The notes below the pieces were generated by a model. The model was not told where the DNA came from, ran no database searches, and saw only the letters and a program-made list of their open reading frames with translations. A DNA stretch of 64,000 nucleotides from Flavisolibacter ginsenosidimutans (GTDB lineage Bacteria; Bacteroidota; Bacteroidia; Chitinophagales; Chitinophagaceae). A program made the position numbers and the translations under genes. This document shows positions 48,037 through 55,945 of the stretch, in pieces (the stretch's first letter is position 1; every line of letters starts with the position of its first letter). The stretch covers positions 4,340,001 to 4,404,000 of the forward strand of contig NZ_CP042433.1 of the NCBI RefSeq assembly GCF_007970805.1, in the 5' to 3' direction.

Positions 48037-49176
48037 TTACCGCAACACTTCTCTGCTAATCACCAGCTTTTGTATCTCGCTTGTTCCTTCACCGATTGTA
48101 CACAGTTTGCTGTCGCGGTAAAACTTTTCTACGGGAAAATCTTTGGTGTAACCGTAGCCGCCAAAAATTTGCACGGCATCGTTGGAAACCTTCACGGCCG
48201 TTTCGCTGGCATAGTATTTCGCCATGGCCGCCACTTTGGTTACGGTCTCTTTGCGCTCTTTTAAATCGCAGGCTTGCAGCGTTAGTAAATCAGCGGCTTC
48301 AATTTCAGTCGCCATATCCGCAAGCTTAAACGAGATGCCCTGGAACGAAGCAATGGGTTTGTCAAACTGGTACCGCTCCTGTGCGTATTGCAGCGCCGCT
48401 TCGTAAGCGCCTTTGGCAATGCCGAGTGAAAGCGAAGCTATGGAGATGCGCCCGCCGTCCAATACTTTCATGGCTTGCTTGAAACCATCGCCTACTTCAC
48501 CCAACCTGTTTGCATCAGGCACCACGCAAGCCTCAAAAATCATTTCGGCGGTTTCGGAAGCACGCATGCCTAATTTATTTTCCTTCTTGCCGCCGCTGAA
48601 TCCCGGCGTTCCTCTTTCTACCACAAAGGCGGTTGCGTTGTCTTTTGTACGCGGTTCGCCGGTGCGGCAAACCACAACTGCCACGTCGCCGCTCTTGCCG
48701 TGTGTGATCCAGTTTTTGGTGCCGTTGATGATCCAGTTATCGCCGTCTTTGGTGGCGGTACATTTCATGTTACCCGCATCAGATCCGGTGTTTGGCTCGG
48801 TCAATCCCCAGGCGCCGAGCCATTCGGCAGTAGCCAGCTTTGGCAACCAGCGCTGTTTTTGTTCTTCATTGCCAAACAATAAAATATGTCCTGTGCAAAG
48901 CGAGTTGTGTGCGGCCACGCTCAAACCAATGGAGCCATCAACCTTTGCAATTTCTTCGATGACGGCCTTGTATTCAAAATAGGAAAGACCGGCGCCGCCG
49001 TATTGTTCAGGCACCAGCACGCCCATCATTCCAAGCTGTCCGAGGCCTTTAAAAATGTGCAGCGGAAATTCCTGGCTTTCGTCCCACTGCATAACGTAGG
49101 GCTTGATGTTTTGCAGGGCAAAGTCGCGGGCCGTTTGCGCTACTTGCGTGGTGATTTCGGAGGTTTCAAAGTTCAT
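48037..49176 (-). CDS. Acyl-CoA dehydrogenase
   Basis: An FAD-dependent enzyme that introduces a trans-2 double bond into acyl-CoA (fatty-acid or branched-chain amino-acid catabolism). The 379-residue protein has the N-terminal helical domain, the FAD/substrate signatures WGLTEPNTGSDAGNMKC and NWITHGKSGDVAVV, the helical C-terminal domain with LGGRISIASLSLG-type residues, and the catalytic Glu region QIFGGYGYTKDFPVEKFYRDSKLCTIGEGTSEIQ. The start MNFETSE at 49176 was chosen over the longer frame, which is not conserved-looking. The exact acyl preference cannot be read. Confidence 0.94.
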   Translation of the reverse strand: MNFETSEITTQVAQTARDFALQNIKPYVMQWDESQEFPLHIFKGLGQLGMMGVLVPEQYGGAGLSYFEYKAVIEEIAKVDGSIGLSVAAHNSLCTGHILLFGNEEQKQRWLPKLATAEWLGAWGLTEPNTGSDAGNMKCTATKDGDNWIINGTKNWITHGKSGDVAVVVCRTGEPRTKDNATAFVVERGTPGFSGGKKENKLGMRASETAEMIFEACVVPDANRLGEVGDGFKQAMKVLDGGRISIASLSLGIAKGAYEAALQYAQERYQFDKPIASFQGISFKLADMATEIEAADLLTLQACDLKERKETVTKVAAMAKYYASETAVKVSNDAVQIFGGYGYTKDFPVEKFYRDSKLCTIGEGTSEIQKLVISREVLR

Positions 49177-49327
49177 GGTAGCAAATCGTTTAGCGGGCGA
49201 AGATAATTGTCTGAACCGGGATTTTGGGGTTGTTGGGAGGGACAAGATGAAAAGAGAAATTTTCCGTGAGAATTTGTTGATGCAAACCACTAATCTCATA
49301 AATCCAAAACATCCGGGTCATCCTGGT

Positions 49328-50101
49328 TCAGGCATTCAATACAAGACCATCATAAGCAAGATGAATACCTTGCGGCAAGGCTCTTTCAATTTCTTCATAC
49401 CGTCCAAGTTGGTGTGAGATGTGCGTGAAATAAGCTTCAGGAATTTGCAGCTCCTGCACCAGTGCGATAGCTTCTTGCAGATTGTAATGCGAGATGTGGG
49501 CCTCTTTCCGCAGCGCATTCACCACCAGAATTTTGCTGCCCCAGATTTTTTCTTTTTCGCTTTCATCAATGCGGTTCGCATCGGTGATGTAGGTAAAGTT
49601 GCCAAAACGAAAACCGTACACGGGCATTTTTAAATGCCACACTTGAATTGGAATGATGGGAATGTCGCCGATGGAAAAAGGATCAAGTGTGATTTCGTTT
49701 AACTCCAGCTCGGGCACGCCGGGATATTTTTTGTCGGCAAAGGCATAAGCAAAATCACGAATGACGCCTTCGAGGGTCATGCTGTTGCCGTAAAGCTGCA
49801 TGGGCTTGTGCTGAAAGAAATTAAAGGCTCTTACGTCGTCCAATCCGGCAATGTGATCTTTGTGCGGATGGGTGAACAAGACCGCGTCTAACTTTTTTGC
49901 GCCGATGCGCAGCATCTGGTAACGAAAATCCGGCGTGGTGTCAACAACAACAGTTGTAGTAGGCGATTCAACCAAAATGCTCGAGCGGAGGCGGTTGTCT
50001 TTTTTATCGGGTGAGGTACACACGTAACATCCGCAGGCAATCATGGGAACGCCGCTGCTGGTGCCGGTGCCGAGGAAAGTTATTTTGAGAGGAGGGTTCA
50101 C
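49328..50101 (-). CDS. MBL-fold phosphodiesterase-type hydrolase (PhnP-like)
   Basis: A metallo-beta-lactamase-fold enzyme of 257 residues. It has FLGTGTSSGVPMIACGCYVC with a Cys cluster resembling the structural zinc site of PhnP, the metal motif THPHKDHIAGLDD (HxHxDH), the Asp in ITDANRID and a late His (ISHQLGRYE). PhnP opens cyclic ribose phosphates, and related ones act on nucleic-acid 2',3'-cyclic ends or cyclic nucleotides; the substrate here is unknown. The start is GTG 50101, as no ATG exists near the conserved N-terminus. An inverted repeat lies directly upstream. Confidence 0.88.
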   Translation of the reverse strand: MNPPLKITFLGTGTSSGVPMIACGCYVCTSPDKKDNRLRSSILVESPTTTVVVDTTPDFRYQMLRIGAKKLDAVLFTHPHKDHIAGLDDVRAFNFFQHKPMQLYGNSMTLEGVIRDFAYAFADKKYPGVPELELNEITLDPFSIGDIPIIPIQVWHLKMPVYGFRFGNFTYITDANRIDESEKEKIWGSKILVVNALRKEAHISHYNLQEAIALVQELQIPEAYFTHISHQLGRYEEIERALPQGIHLAYDGLVLNA

Positions 50102-50108
50102 GTGGGGA

Positions 50109-50186
50109 AGTTAATAAGTTAATGGGTTAATAAGTTACCAAGTGGGCGGCTATATACTAACGTAGTAACGTATTAACTTATTAACT
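50109..50186. repeat. Octamer-periodic inverted repeat RGTTAATR
   Basis: The left arm, 50109-50137, reads AGTTAATA, AGTTAATG, GGTTAATA, AGTTA. The right arm, 50158-50186, is complementary at 25 of 29 positions, including 15 in a row. The stop codon of the 93-residue protein (50181-50183) lies inside the right arm, and the left arm ends 8 bp from the GTG start of the MBL gene. Confidence 0.88.
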
Positions 50187-50462
50187 CTGTTCTCCCTTCG
50201 CCGCGTGCCGTCCCATGATGTCGTCGAACCATTTTTTGCTTTCGGGGGTTAGCGACTCGGCGTCAATCTTTAATTGCGGCACCAAATCAATCAGCGTGTT
50301 GATGCGGCCTTCGAGTTGAAGAAATTTGTTCAGCACAACGACTTTTCTGTCTTCCAAAATGCAAAAGCCGCTTTGAAAAGAACCGCGTTCATAACGAACG
50401 ATGTAGCCGCTCTCTTCAATCATCTTGTCTATTTTATCAAGTGTTGTTTGCGTGTATTTCAT
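50181..50462 (-). CDS. Small cytoplasmic protein between porX and the MBL gene
   Basis: A 93-residue protein beginning MKYTQTTLDKIDKMIEESGY, then YERGSFQSGFCILEDRKVVVLNKFLQLEGR, INTLIDLVPQLKIDAESLTPESKKWFDD and a short tail. It has two helical segments with a central beta-hairpin, no signal peptide and one Cys. No family recognised. The regular coding pattern and the position directly after porX, same strand, argue that it is real and possibly functionally linked. It is bounded by two periodic inverted repeats. Confidence 0.75.
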   Translation of the reverse strand: MKYTQTTLDKIDKMIEESGYIVRYERGSFQSGFCILEDRKVVVLNKFLQLEGRINTLIDLVPQLKIDAESLTPESKKWFDDIMGRHAAKGEQS

Positions 50463-50466
50463 CAGA

Positions 50467-50555
50467 AATGAAAAATGTAAAATCCAAAATTTAAAATGCA
50501 AAAGTAGAAAGTCGTGTTTTACATTTTTCATTCTACATTTTACATTTTGTGTTTA
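50467..50555. repeat. Heptamer-periodic inverted repeat between porX and the small gene
   Basis: AATGAAAAATGTAAAA (50467-50482) is complementary to 50517-50532 over all 16 bases. Left interior words AAAATGT, AAAATCC, AAAATTT, AAAATGC and right words ACATTTT, TCATTCT, ACATTTT, ACATTTT run in 7-base register. The far end contains the porX stop codon (50553-50555). Confidence 0.85.
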
Positions 50556-52109
50556 CCTGCTCACCATCTGTATCACCGGCACAATCATTTCTTCCAAACT
50601 AACGCCGCCGTGCTGAAACGTGTTGCGGTAATAATTGACGTAATGATTGTAGTTGTTCGGGTAGCAAAGGAACACATCCTCACCGCCAAAGATGTACGAT
50701 GAATTAATGGTGGGCGAAGGCAGTCCGATGTCTTTGGGTTCGCGAAAGGCCAACACTTCCTTGGGATCATAGTTCAGATTGCGGCCGTGCTTGTAGCGAA
50801 GGTTGGTGGTGGTTTGTTTGTCGCCAATCACTTTCACCGGTGTTTTTACCCGAACGCTTCCGTGGTCGGTGGCCAAGACAATTTTTACATTTTTATCCGC
50901 AATCTTTTTCAAGGCCTGGTGCAGCGGCGAATGCTCAAACCAACTGGCCGTGATGCTGCGGTAGCTCACTTCGTCACCGGCCAATTCTTTCAACACTTCC
51001 ATCTCTGTACGGGCATGAGAAAGCATGTCCACAAAGTTGTAAACGATCACGTTCAAATCATTGTTCAGAAGATTGTGCACGTTGTTTACCAAATCCAAAC
51101 CGGCTTGATTGTTCAAAACTTTTGTGTACGACGTGCGGAGCGAGGTTTCGCCCATTGACTTTAATTGAGCCTTAAAAAATTCTTCCTCAAACATGTTTTT
51201 TCCGCCTTCTTCGTCGTCGTTTTTCCATTGTTGCGGAAAACGTTTTTCAATTTCAATCGGCATCAATCCGGAGAAGATGGCGTTGCGGGCATAATGCGTA
51301 GCCGTGGGCAAAATGCTGTAAAACGTGTCTTCTTCCACTAGGCGAAAGCTTTCCAGAAAGATGGGCATGATGGTACGCCACTGATCAAAGCGAAGGTTGT
51401 CAATCAACACAAAAAAAGTGGGTGTGCCTTTTTCAACAGCCGGCATCAATTTGTCTTTTATCAACGTGTGCGAAAGCACCGGACGGTCCTTTACACCCGG
51501 CTTTAACCACGATGCGTAATGGCGCGAAATGTATTTGAAAAATTCGGTGTTGGCTTCGTTCTTCTGGCTTTGAAAAACCTCCCGCATTTCGGGGCTGTCG
51601 CTGCGTTGCAGGCTCAGTTCCCAATGCACCAGTTCTTTGTAAATGCCCATCCATTCGTTGTAGTTCGGATTGGAATTTAAAGCCATGAACAAATTGCGAA
51701 ACTGTTGCTGGTAAGCCGTGGTTGTTTTCTCTGCCACAAGCCTTCTGTTGTCAATGATTTTTTTGAGCGAAAGCCAAACCTGGTTTGGGTTTACGGGCTT
51801 TATAAGATAATCGGAAATCTGGCTTCCGATGGCTTCGTCCATCAGGTTTTCGGTTTCGTTTTTGGTGATGAGCACCACGGGTATTTGGGCGTTCACTTCT
51901 TTGATCTTCGCCAGGGTTTCAAGGCCGGTTATACCAGGCATGCTTTCGTCAATCAGCACCACGTCCACCACGTTTTCCTTCACGTAATCAATGGCGTCAA
52001 AGCCGTTTGTCAGCGTTTGCACGTCGTAGCCTTTGTTCACCAAAAATTTTTTTTGCGATTGCAGGCTTTCTATTTCGTCATCTACCCAAAGGATTTTTGC
52101 TAAGCTCAT
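50553..52109 (-). CDS. porX: PorX: response regulator with PglZ phosphatase domain
   Basis: A T9SS regulator. Residues 1-120 form a CheY-like receiver with acidic pocket Asp10-Asp11, phospho-acceptor Asp54 (VVLIDESM) and Lys in DYLIKP. Residues ~200-515 form the PglZ alkaline-phosphatase-like domain, with FVLIDNLRFDQW (metal Asp), PTATHYARNAIFSG (catalytic Thr), VDMLSHAR and LATDHGSVRVKTP metal ligands. In Porphyromonas PorX works with the kinase PorY and sigma factor SigP to turn on T9SS genes, and its enzyme activity cuts cyclic oligonucleotides and small phosphoesters. The length (518) matches PorX. Cargo genes with T9SS sorting domains are at 11735, 14803 and 32607. Confidence 0.95.
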   Translation of the reverse strand: MSLAKILWVDDEIESLQSQKKFLVNKGYDVQTLTNGFDAIDYVKENVVDVVLIDESMPGITGLETLAKIKEVNAQIPVVLITKNETENLMDEAIGSQISDYLIKPVNPNQVWLSLKKIIDNRRLVAEKTTTAYQQQFRNLFMALNSNPNYNEWMGIYKELVHWELSLQRSDSPEMREVFQSQKNEANTEFFKYISRHYASWLKPGVKDRPVLSHTLIKDKLMPAVEKGTPTFFVLIDNLRFDQWRTIMPIFLESFRLVEEDTFYSILPTATHYARNAIFSGLMPIEIEKRFPQQWKNDDEEGGKNMFEEEFFKAQLKSMGETSLRTSYTKVLNNQAGLDLVNNVHNLLNNDLNVIVYNFVDMLSHARTEMEVLKELAGDEVSYRSITASWFEHSPLHQALKKIADKNVKIVLATDHGSVRVKTPVKVIGDKQTTTNLRYKHGRNLNYDPKEVLAFREPKDIGLPSPTINSSYIFGGEDVFLCYPNNYNHYVNYYRNTFQHGGVSLEEMIVPVIQMVSR

Positions 52110-52314
52110 TCGATTTCAGATTTGCGATTTTAGATTTCAGGTTGCGGCGCCCTGTTAGACTGACTGTAATGCGGTGAAAGGTAACAGAAGAAACGTTCTT
52201 CTTTCTCAAAGGGAAAAACAAAAGTAGTTAATCAACTGTTGTTTTATTTTTCAGGAAATTCGCTTCTTTCAAATCTAAATTCGCAATCGAAAATCGTAAA
52301 TCTGCAATCGAATG
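52107..52314. repeat. Divergent-leader inverted repeat: porX and HD gene share one leader sequence
   Basis: The 32-base arm 52107-52138 (starting with the porX start codon complement, CATTCGATTTCAG...) is complementary to 52283-52314, which ends in the HD gene ATG, at 28 of 32 positions. The word GATTTnn recurs every 7 bases (GATTTCA, GATTTGC, GATTTTA, GATTTCA). Both genes thus begin with the same ~30-nt leader. Confidence 0.88.
52217..52224 (-). promoter_or_regulatory. -7 element TACTTTTG for porX
   Basis: TACTTTTG on the minus strand matches TAnnTTTG, about 105 bp upstream of the porX ATG. The predicted leader includes the whole repeated arm. No strong -33 seen. Confidence 0.5.
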
Positions 52315-53526
52315 GCTTATGTCCGCAAGATCATCAACGACCCCGTTTATGGTTTTATTACCATAGACAATCCGCTCATCTTTGAAATCATTTCGCACCC
52401 TTATTATCAACGGTTGCGCCGCATTCATCAGATGGCTTTTGCGTCTCTGGTTTATCCCGGCGCCGTACATACCCGACTGCATCATTCACTGGGTGCTTAC
52501 CACCTGATGGGACTGGCGTTAAACGAGCTGCGCAACAAAGGCGTGGAGATTACACAGGAAGAAGAACTGGGAGCCAAGATTGCCATTCTGCTACACGACA
52601 TCGGCCACGGGCCTTATTCTCATGCGCTTGAAAGAAAACTCATCAAAGGCGTGCATCACGAGGACATTTCGATGCTTATTCTTGGCTTGCTAAACGAACA
52701 ATTCAACGGGCAACTGCAAACGGCGATTGAAATTTTCAGCGATGCTCACCCAAAGCCTTTTCTTCATCAACTCGTGTCAGGGCAATTGGACGTGGACCGC
52801 ATGGATTATTTAACCCGCGACTCTTTTTTTACCGGCGTAGTGGAAGGCGCCATCGGCTATGACCGCATCATAAAAATGTTGACCGTGCACAACGGCGAAT
52901 TAATGGTGGAAGAAAAGGCCATCTTTACCGTGGAGAAATTTTTAGTTTCCCGCCGGCTGATGTACTGGCAAGTCTATCTGCATAAAACGGTGATGGCGGC
53001 CGAAAAAATGCTGGTGCGCATCATTGAACGGGCCAACGAACTGCTTGCAAACGGCATTGAATTGTCGATGGCTTCGTCCAACCTTGCCTTCTTTTTGAAG
53101 GAACACAAGCCCGATGGCAAGTTTATCAAACACCTTGAAAAGTTTGCGCACCTTGACGATACGGATGTGATGTGTACCATCAAAAATTGGTGCGGCCATT
53201 TTGATACAGTCCTGTCTCGCCTAAGCAAAGGCCTGGTTGAACGAAAACTGCTCAAAATCAAATTTGCTTCAACTCCATTTGATGAACTGGTGATAGAGGC
53301 TTTGCGCAAAGATGTGGCGGGGAAACTAAACATCAGCGAAGCGGAAGCTTCTTATTTTGTGTTTACGGGCGAAGCGGTGAATACTACTTATAATCCAGCT
53401 GATGAACACATCAACATTTTATACAAGGATGGAACGGTGGCCAACATATCGGAAGTAGACAATGCGCTGATTCACCAACGCCTCTCTACGCCGGTGAAGA
53501 AATATTACCTTTGCTACCTTAAATAA
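52312..53526 (+). CDS. HD-superfamily phosphohydrolase (SAMHD1/dGTPase-like)
   Basis: A metal-dependent phosphohydrolase of 404 residues. The HD site is seen as RLHHSLGAYHLM (first His), AILLHDIGHGPYSHALE (His-Asp pair) and LDVDRMDYLTRDSF (distal Asp region). The DNDPVYGFITIDNPLIFEIISHPYYQRLRRIHQ-type N-terminus (here KIINDPVYGFI) is the pattern of the YdhJ/SAMHD1-like group that hydrolyses dNTPs or other nucleotides. It is divergent from porX and shares its leader sequence. In many Bacteroidota this gene sits just before lpxD, as here. Confidence 0.9.
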   Translation: MAYVRKIINDPVYGFITIDNPLIFEIISHPYYQRLRRIHQMAFASLVYPGAVHTRLHHSLGAYHLMGLALNELRNKGVEITQEEELGAKIAILLHDIGHGPYSHALERKLIKGVHHEDISMLILGLLNEQFNGQLQTAIEIFSDAHPKPFLHQLVSGQLDVDRMDYLTRDSFFTGVVEGAIGYDRIIKMLTVHNGELMVEEKAIFTVEKFLVSRRLMYWQVYLHKTVMAAEKMLVRIIERANELLANGIELSMASSNLAFFLKEHKPDGKFIKHLEKFAHLDDTDVMCTIKNWCGHFDTVLSRLSKGLVERKLLKIKFASTPFDELVIEALRKDVAGKLNISEAEASYFVFTGEAVNTTYNPADEHINILYKDGTVANISEVDNALIHQRLSTPVKKYYLCYLK

Positions 53527-53600
53527 AAGGCAAACGACGAACGAAAAATTGTGGAGACTTTCAGGGTGCAGTGGCCAGGGCTTTTGCGTCTGGGCTTTGT

Positions 53601-53653
53601 GTCATAAAAGTCAAAATAGTCATAATAAGTCAGGCCGCTTGTTCGTTTGACTT
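53601..53653 (+). terminator. Nonamer repeat and terminator-like hairpin after the HD gene
   Basis: GTCATAAAA, GTCAAAATA, GTCATAATA (53601-53627) are tandem 9-mers. AAGTCA (53627-53632) pairs with TGACTT (53648-53653), followed by a run of T, giving a weak terminator. Confidence 0.6.
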
Positions 53654-53714
53654 TTTTTATTCGCACATTTGTTTAATGGCCCTGTGTTTACAGGAAATTT
53701 TTATCTGATAGCTT

Positions 53715-54782
53715 ATGCAATTTACGGCCGCCCAGATCTCGGTATTGTTGAACGGTAAAATTGAGGGGAATGCTGACGCGATGGTTTCTTCCTTTGGCAA
53801 AATTGAAGAGGCGCAGCTGGGGCAACTAACTTTTTTTGCCAATCCTAAATACGAAGATTACCTCTACACCACCAACGCTTCCATTGCCATTGTAAACGAG
53901 GGCTACGAACTGCGGCAGCCTGTAAAGCCCACCCTTATCCGGGTGCAAGATGCTTATTCGGCCTTTGCTCAATTATTGGGCAAATACCAGGAAATGGCAA
54001 CACAGCAACTAAAAGGCATACAACAGCCTTGTTTTATTTCTTCTTCTGCCAAATTAGCCGACGATGTTTATATCGGTGCTTTTTGTTATATTGGTGATAA
54101 CGTAAAAATAGAAAGCGGCACCAAAATATTTCCCAACTCGTTTATCGGCGATAACGTGAGCATTGGCCGGGACTGCATCATTCATCCCGGCGTAAAAATT
54201 TATCACGATTGTGAGTTGAACAATCAGGTGATCATTCATGCCGGAACGGTAATTGGTTCGGATGGCTTTGGCTTTGCTCCTCAAGCCGATGGTTCGTTTA
54301 AAAAAGTGCCGCAAATCGGAAACGTGGTGATCGAAGACCATGTAGAGATTGGCGCCAACACCACCATTGACCGCGCCACCATGGGTTCTACCTGCATTAA
54401 AGCCGGTGCTAAATTGGACAACCTTATACAAATTGCCCACAATGTAGAAGTCGGCAACAGTACCGTTATTGCCGCTCAGGCCGGTGTAAGCGGCTCTACA
54501 AAAATTGGCAACAATGTGATGATTGGTGGACAAGCCGGGTTGGTAGGCCACATTCAAATTGCCGATGGCGCTAAAATTAACGCACAAAGCGGCGTGAGTA
54601 AGTCTATTAAAGATCCGTATGGAGCGGTAACGGGTTCACCGGCCGGCGATTATACGAGTGCTTTACGCAGCCAGGCTGTTTTCCGCAACCTTCCGCAACT
54701 GGAAAAAAGAATTCAGGAGTTGGAAAGCATCGTGAAGCAACTAATGGCAGAGCGTTTAGAGCAAGTGACAAGCAGCAAGTAA
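53715..54782 (+). CDS. lpxD: UDP-3-O-acylglucosamine N-acyltransferase
   Basis: Third step of lipid A synthesis: adds a hydroxyacyl chain from ACP to the 2-amino group. The 355-residue protein has the N-terminal uridine-binding domain (~1-100, including TFFANPKYEDYLY), a long left-handed beta-helix of hexapeptide repeats (~105-310: IESGTKIFPNSFIGDNVSIG and so on), the catalytic His in QIAHNVEVG and a C-terminal helical tail (LEKRIQELESIVKQLMAERL). The lpxC-fabZ fusion that often follows is not here. A single gene with a palindromic terminator. Confidence 0.96.
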   Translation: MQFTAAQISVLLNGKIEGNADAMVSSFGKIEEAQLGQLTFFANPKYEDYLYTTNASIAIVNEGYELRQPVKPTLIRVQDAYSAFAQLLGKYQEMATQQLKGIQQPCFISSSAKLADDVYIGAFCYIGDNVKIESGTKIFPNSFIGDNVSIGRDCIIHPGVKIYHDCELNNQVIIHAGTVIGSDGFGFAPQADGSFKKVPQIGNVVIEDHVEIGANTTIDRATMGSTCIKAGAKLDNLIQIAHNVEVGNSTVIAAQAGVSGSTKIGNNVMIGGQAGLVGHIQIADGAKINAQSGVSKSIKDPYGAVTGSPAGDYTSALRSQAVFRNLPQLEKRIQELESIVKQLMAERLEQVTSSK

Positions 54783-54806
54783 CTCACCTCGTCAATTTTC
54801 TTCTCC

Positions 54807-54850
54807 TGCATAAAAAAATGTCTCTGAATTCAGAGACATTTTTTTATGCA
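54807..54850. terminator. 44-bp perfect palindrome, bidirectional terminator
   Basis: The 44 bases read the same on both strands, centred on GAATTC: TGCATA7TGTCTCTG meets its exact complement with T7ATGCA. It separates convergent lpxD and the transketolase gene and has T runs for both. Confidence 0.93.
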
Positions 54851-54876
54851 ATCCGTTCGGTCCAAAAGGTTCTTGC

Positions 54877-55713
54877 TTAATAATCGCCCAATGTCTCCGG
54901 CAATTGTGCCAGGGCTTTTGCCAGTTGTTCATCGTTTGGCGCCACGCCGTGCCAGTTGTGGTCGTTTTCCATGAAGTCTACGCCTTTCCCCATAATGGTG
55001 TGCATGATAATGGCAATGGGTTTTCCCTTCCCCACCAAGGATTTCGCTTCTTCCAGCATGTGCACCACTTCTTCCATGTCATTGCCGTTCATCTCCATTG
55101 TATGCCACCCAAAGGCATCAAACTTCTGACGGATGTCTCCAAGGTTATTCACTTTGTACGTTGGGCCATCAATTTGTTGTCCGTTCCAGTCAATGGTCGA
55201 AATCAGGTTGTCCACGTTGTGATTGGGCGCAAACATGATGGCCTCCCAATTTTGTCCTTCCTGCAATTCTCCATCGCCGTGCAGCGTATAAACAACGCTT
55301 TGGTCATTGTTTAATTTTTTGGCAAGGGCTACACCGATTGCCGCACTCATTCCTTGCCCGAGTGAACCGGTGGCTATACGTACGCCGGGCAGTCCTTCGT
55401 GTGTAGTGGGATGGCCTTGCAAACGTGAATTGATTTTGCGAAAGGTTCCTAACTCGGACTTATCAAAATAACCGCTGCGGGCAAGCACGGAATAAAAAAC
55501 GGGAGAGATGTGGCCGTTAGAGAGAATGAACACGTCTTGGTTTTTAGCATCCATATCAAATGGCTGCGGTGTGTGATGCATCACTTTAAAATAAAGCGCT
55601 GTGAGTAAATCCGCGCAACCCAACGAGCCACCCGGGTGACCGCTGGCCGCACCGTGAACCATGCGTACGATATCTCTTCTGACTTGAGATGCAATCTCGG
55701 TAAGACTTGGCAT
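54877..55713 (-). CDS. Transketolase N-terminal half (split transketolase, alpha chain)
   Basis: The thiamine-diphosphate-binding half of a split transketolase, 278 residues. It carries the GHPGGSLGCADLL and GSLGQGMSAAIG motifs, the TPP motif HGDGELQEGQNWEA with TIDWNGQQIDG, and IMHTIMGKGVDFMENDHNWHG. It ends where single-chain transketolase (~660) would continue, at the usual break for two-gene enzymes. The partner half is expected directly downstream on the minus strand but lpxD occupies that place in convergent orientation, so the C-terminal chain must be elsewhere. Confidence 0.92.
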   Translation of the reverse strand: MPSLTEIASQVRRDIVRMVHGAASGHPGGSLGCADLLTALYFKVMHHTPQPFDMDAKNQDVFILSNGHISPVFYSVLARSGYFDKSELGTFRKINSRLQGHPTTHEGLPGVRIATGSLGQGMSAAIGVALAKKLNNDQSVVYTLHGDGELQEGQNWEAIMFAPNHNVDNLISTIDWNGQQIDGPTYKVNNLGDIRQKFDAFGWHTMEMNGNDMEEVVHMLEEAKSLVGKGKPIAIIMHTIMGKGVDFMENDHNWHGVAPNDEQLAKALAQLPETLGDY

Positions 55714-55817
55714 AAAATTTTACAGTTAATAAACCTCTTTAAAGAAATTCGTTCTTAGAAAACAGGGAGTTGCAAAAATGCAGCCTTTTTCTTAGAAAAA
55801 GTTTCCTTCTTATATAT

Positions 55818-55825
55818 TACATTTG
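55818..55825 (+). promoter_or_regulatory. -7 element TACATTTG upstream of the WecA-like gene
   Basis: Perfect TAnnTTTG, 120 bp upstream of the ATG at 55946. No strong -33. The 232-bp gap 55714-55945 contains nothing else that stands out. Confidence 0.55.
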
Positions 55826-55945
55826 TCGGCATAGCATACTGTGTAAAACAAGATTCATTGTAAAAGCCACAAGTGAAAACTGATATCTGCGTGAAAGACT
55901 GAAACGAATGAAATTAATTTACACATTCCAAAACCCTGGCACATT

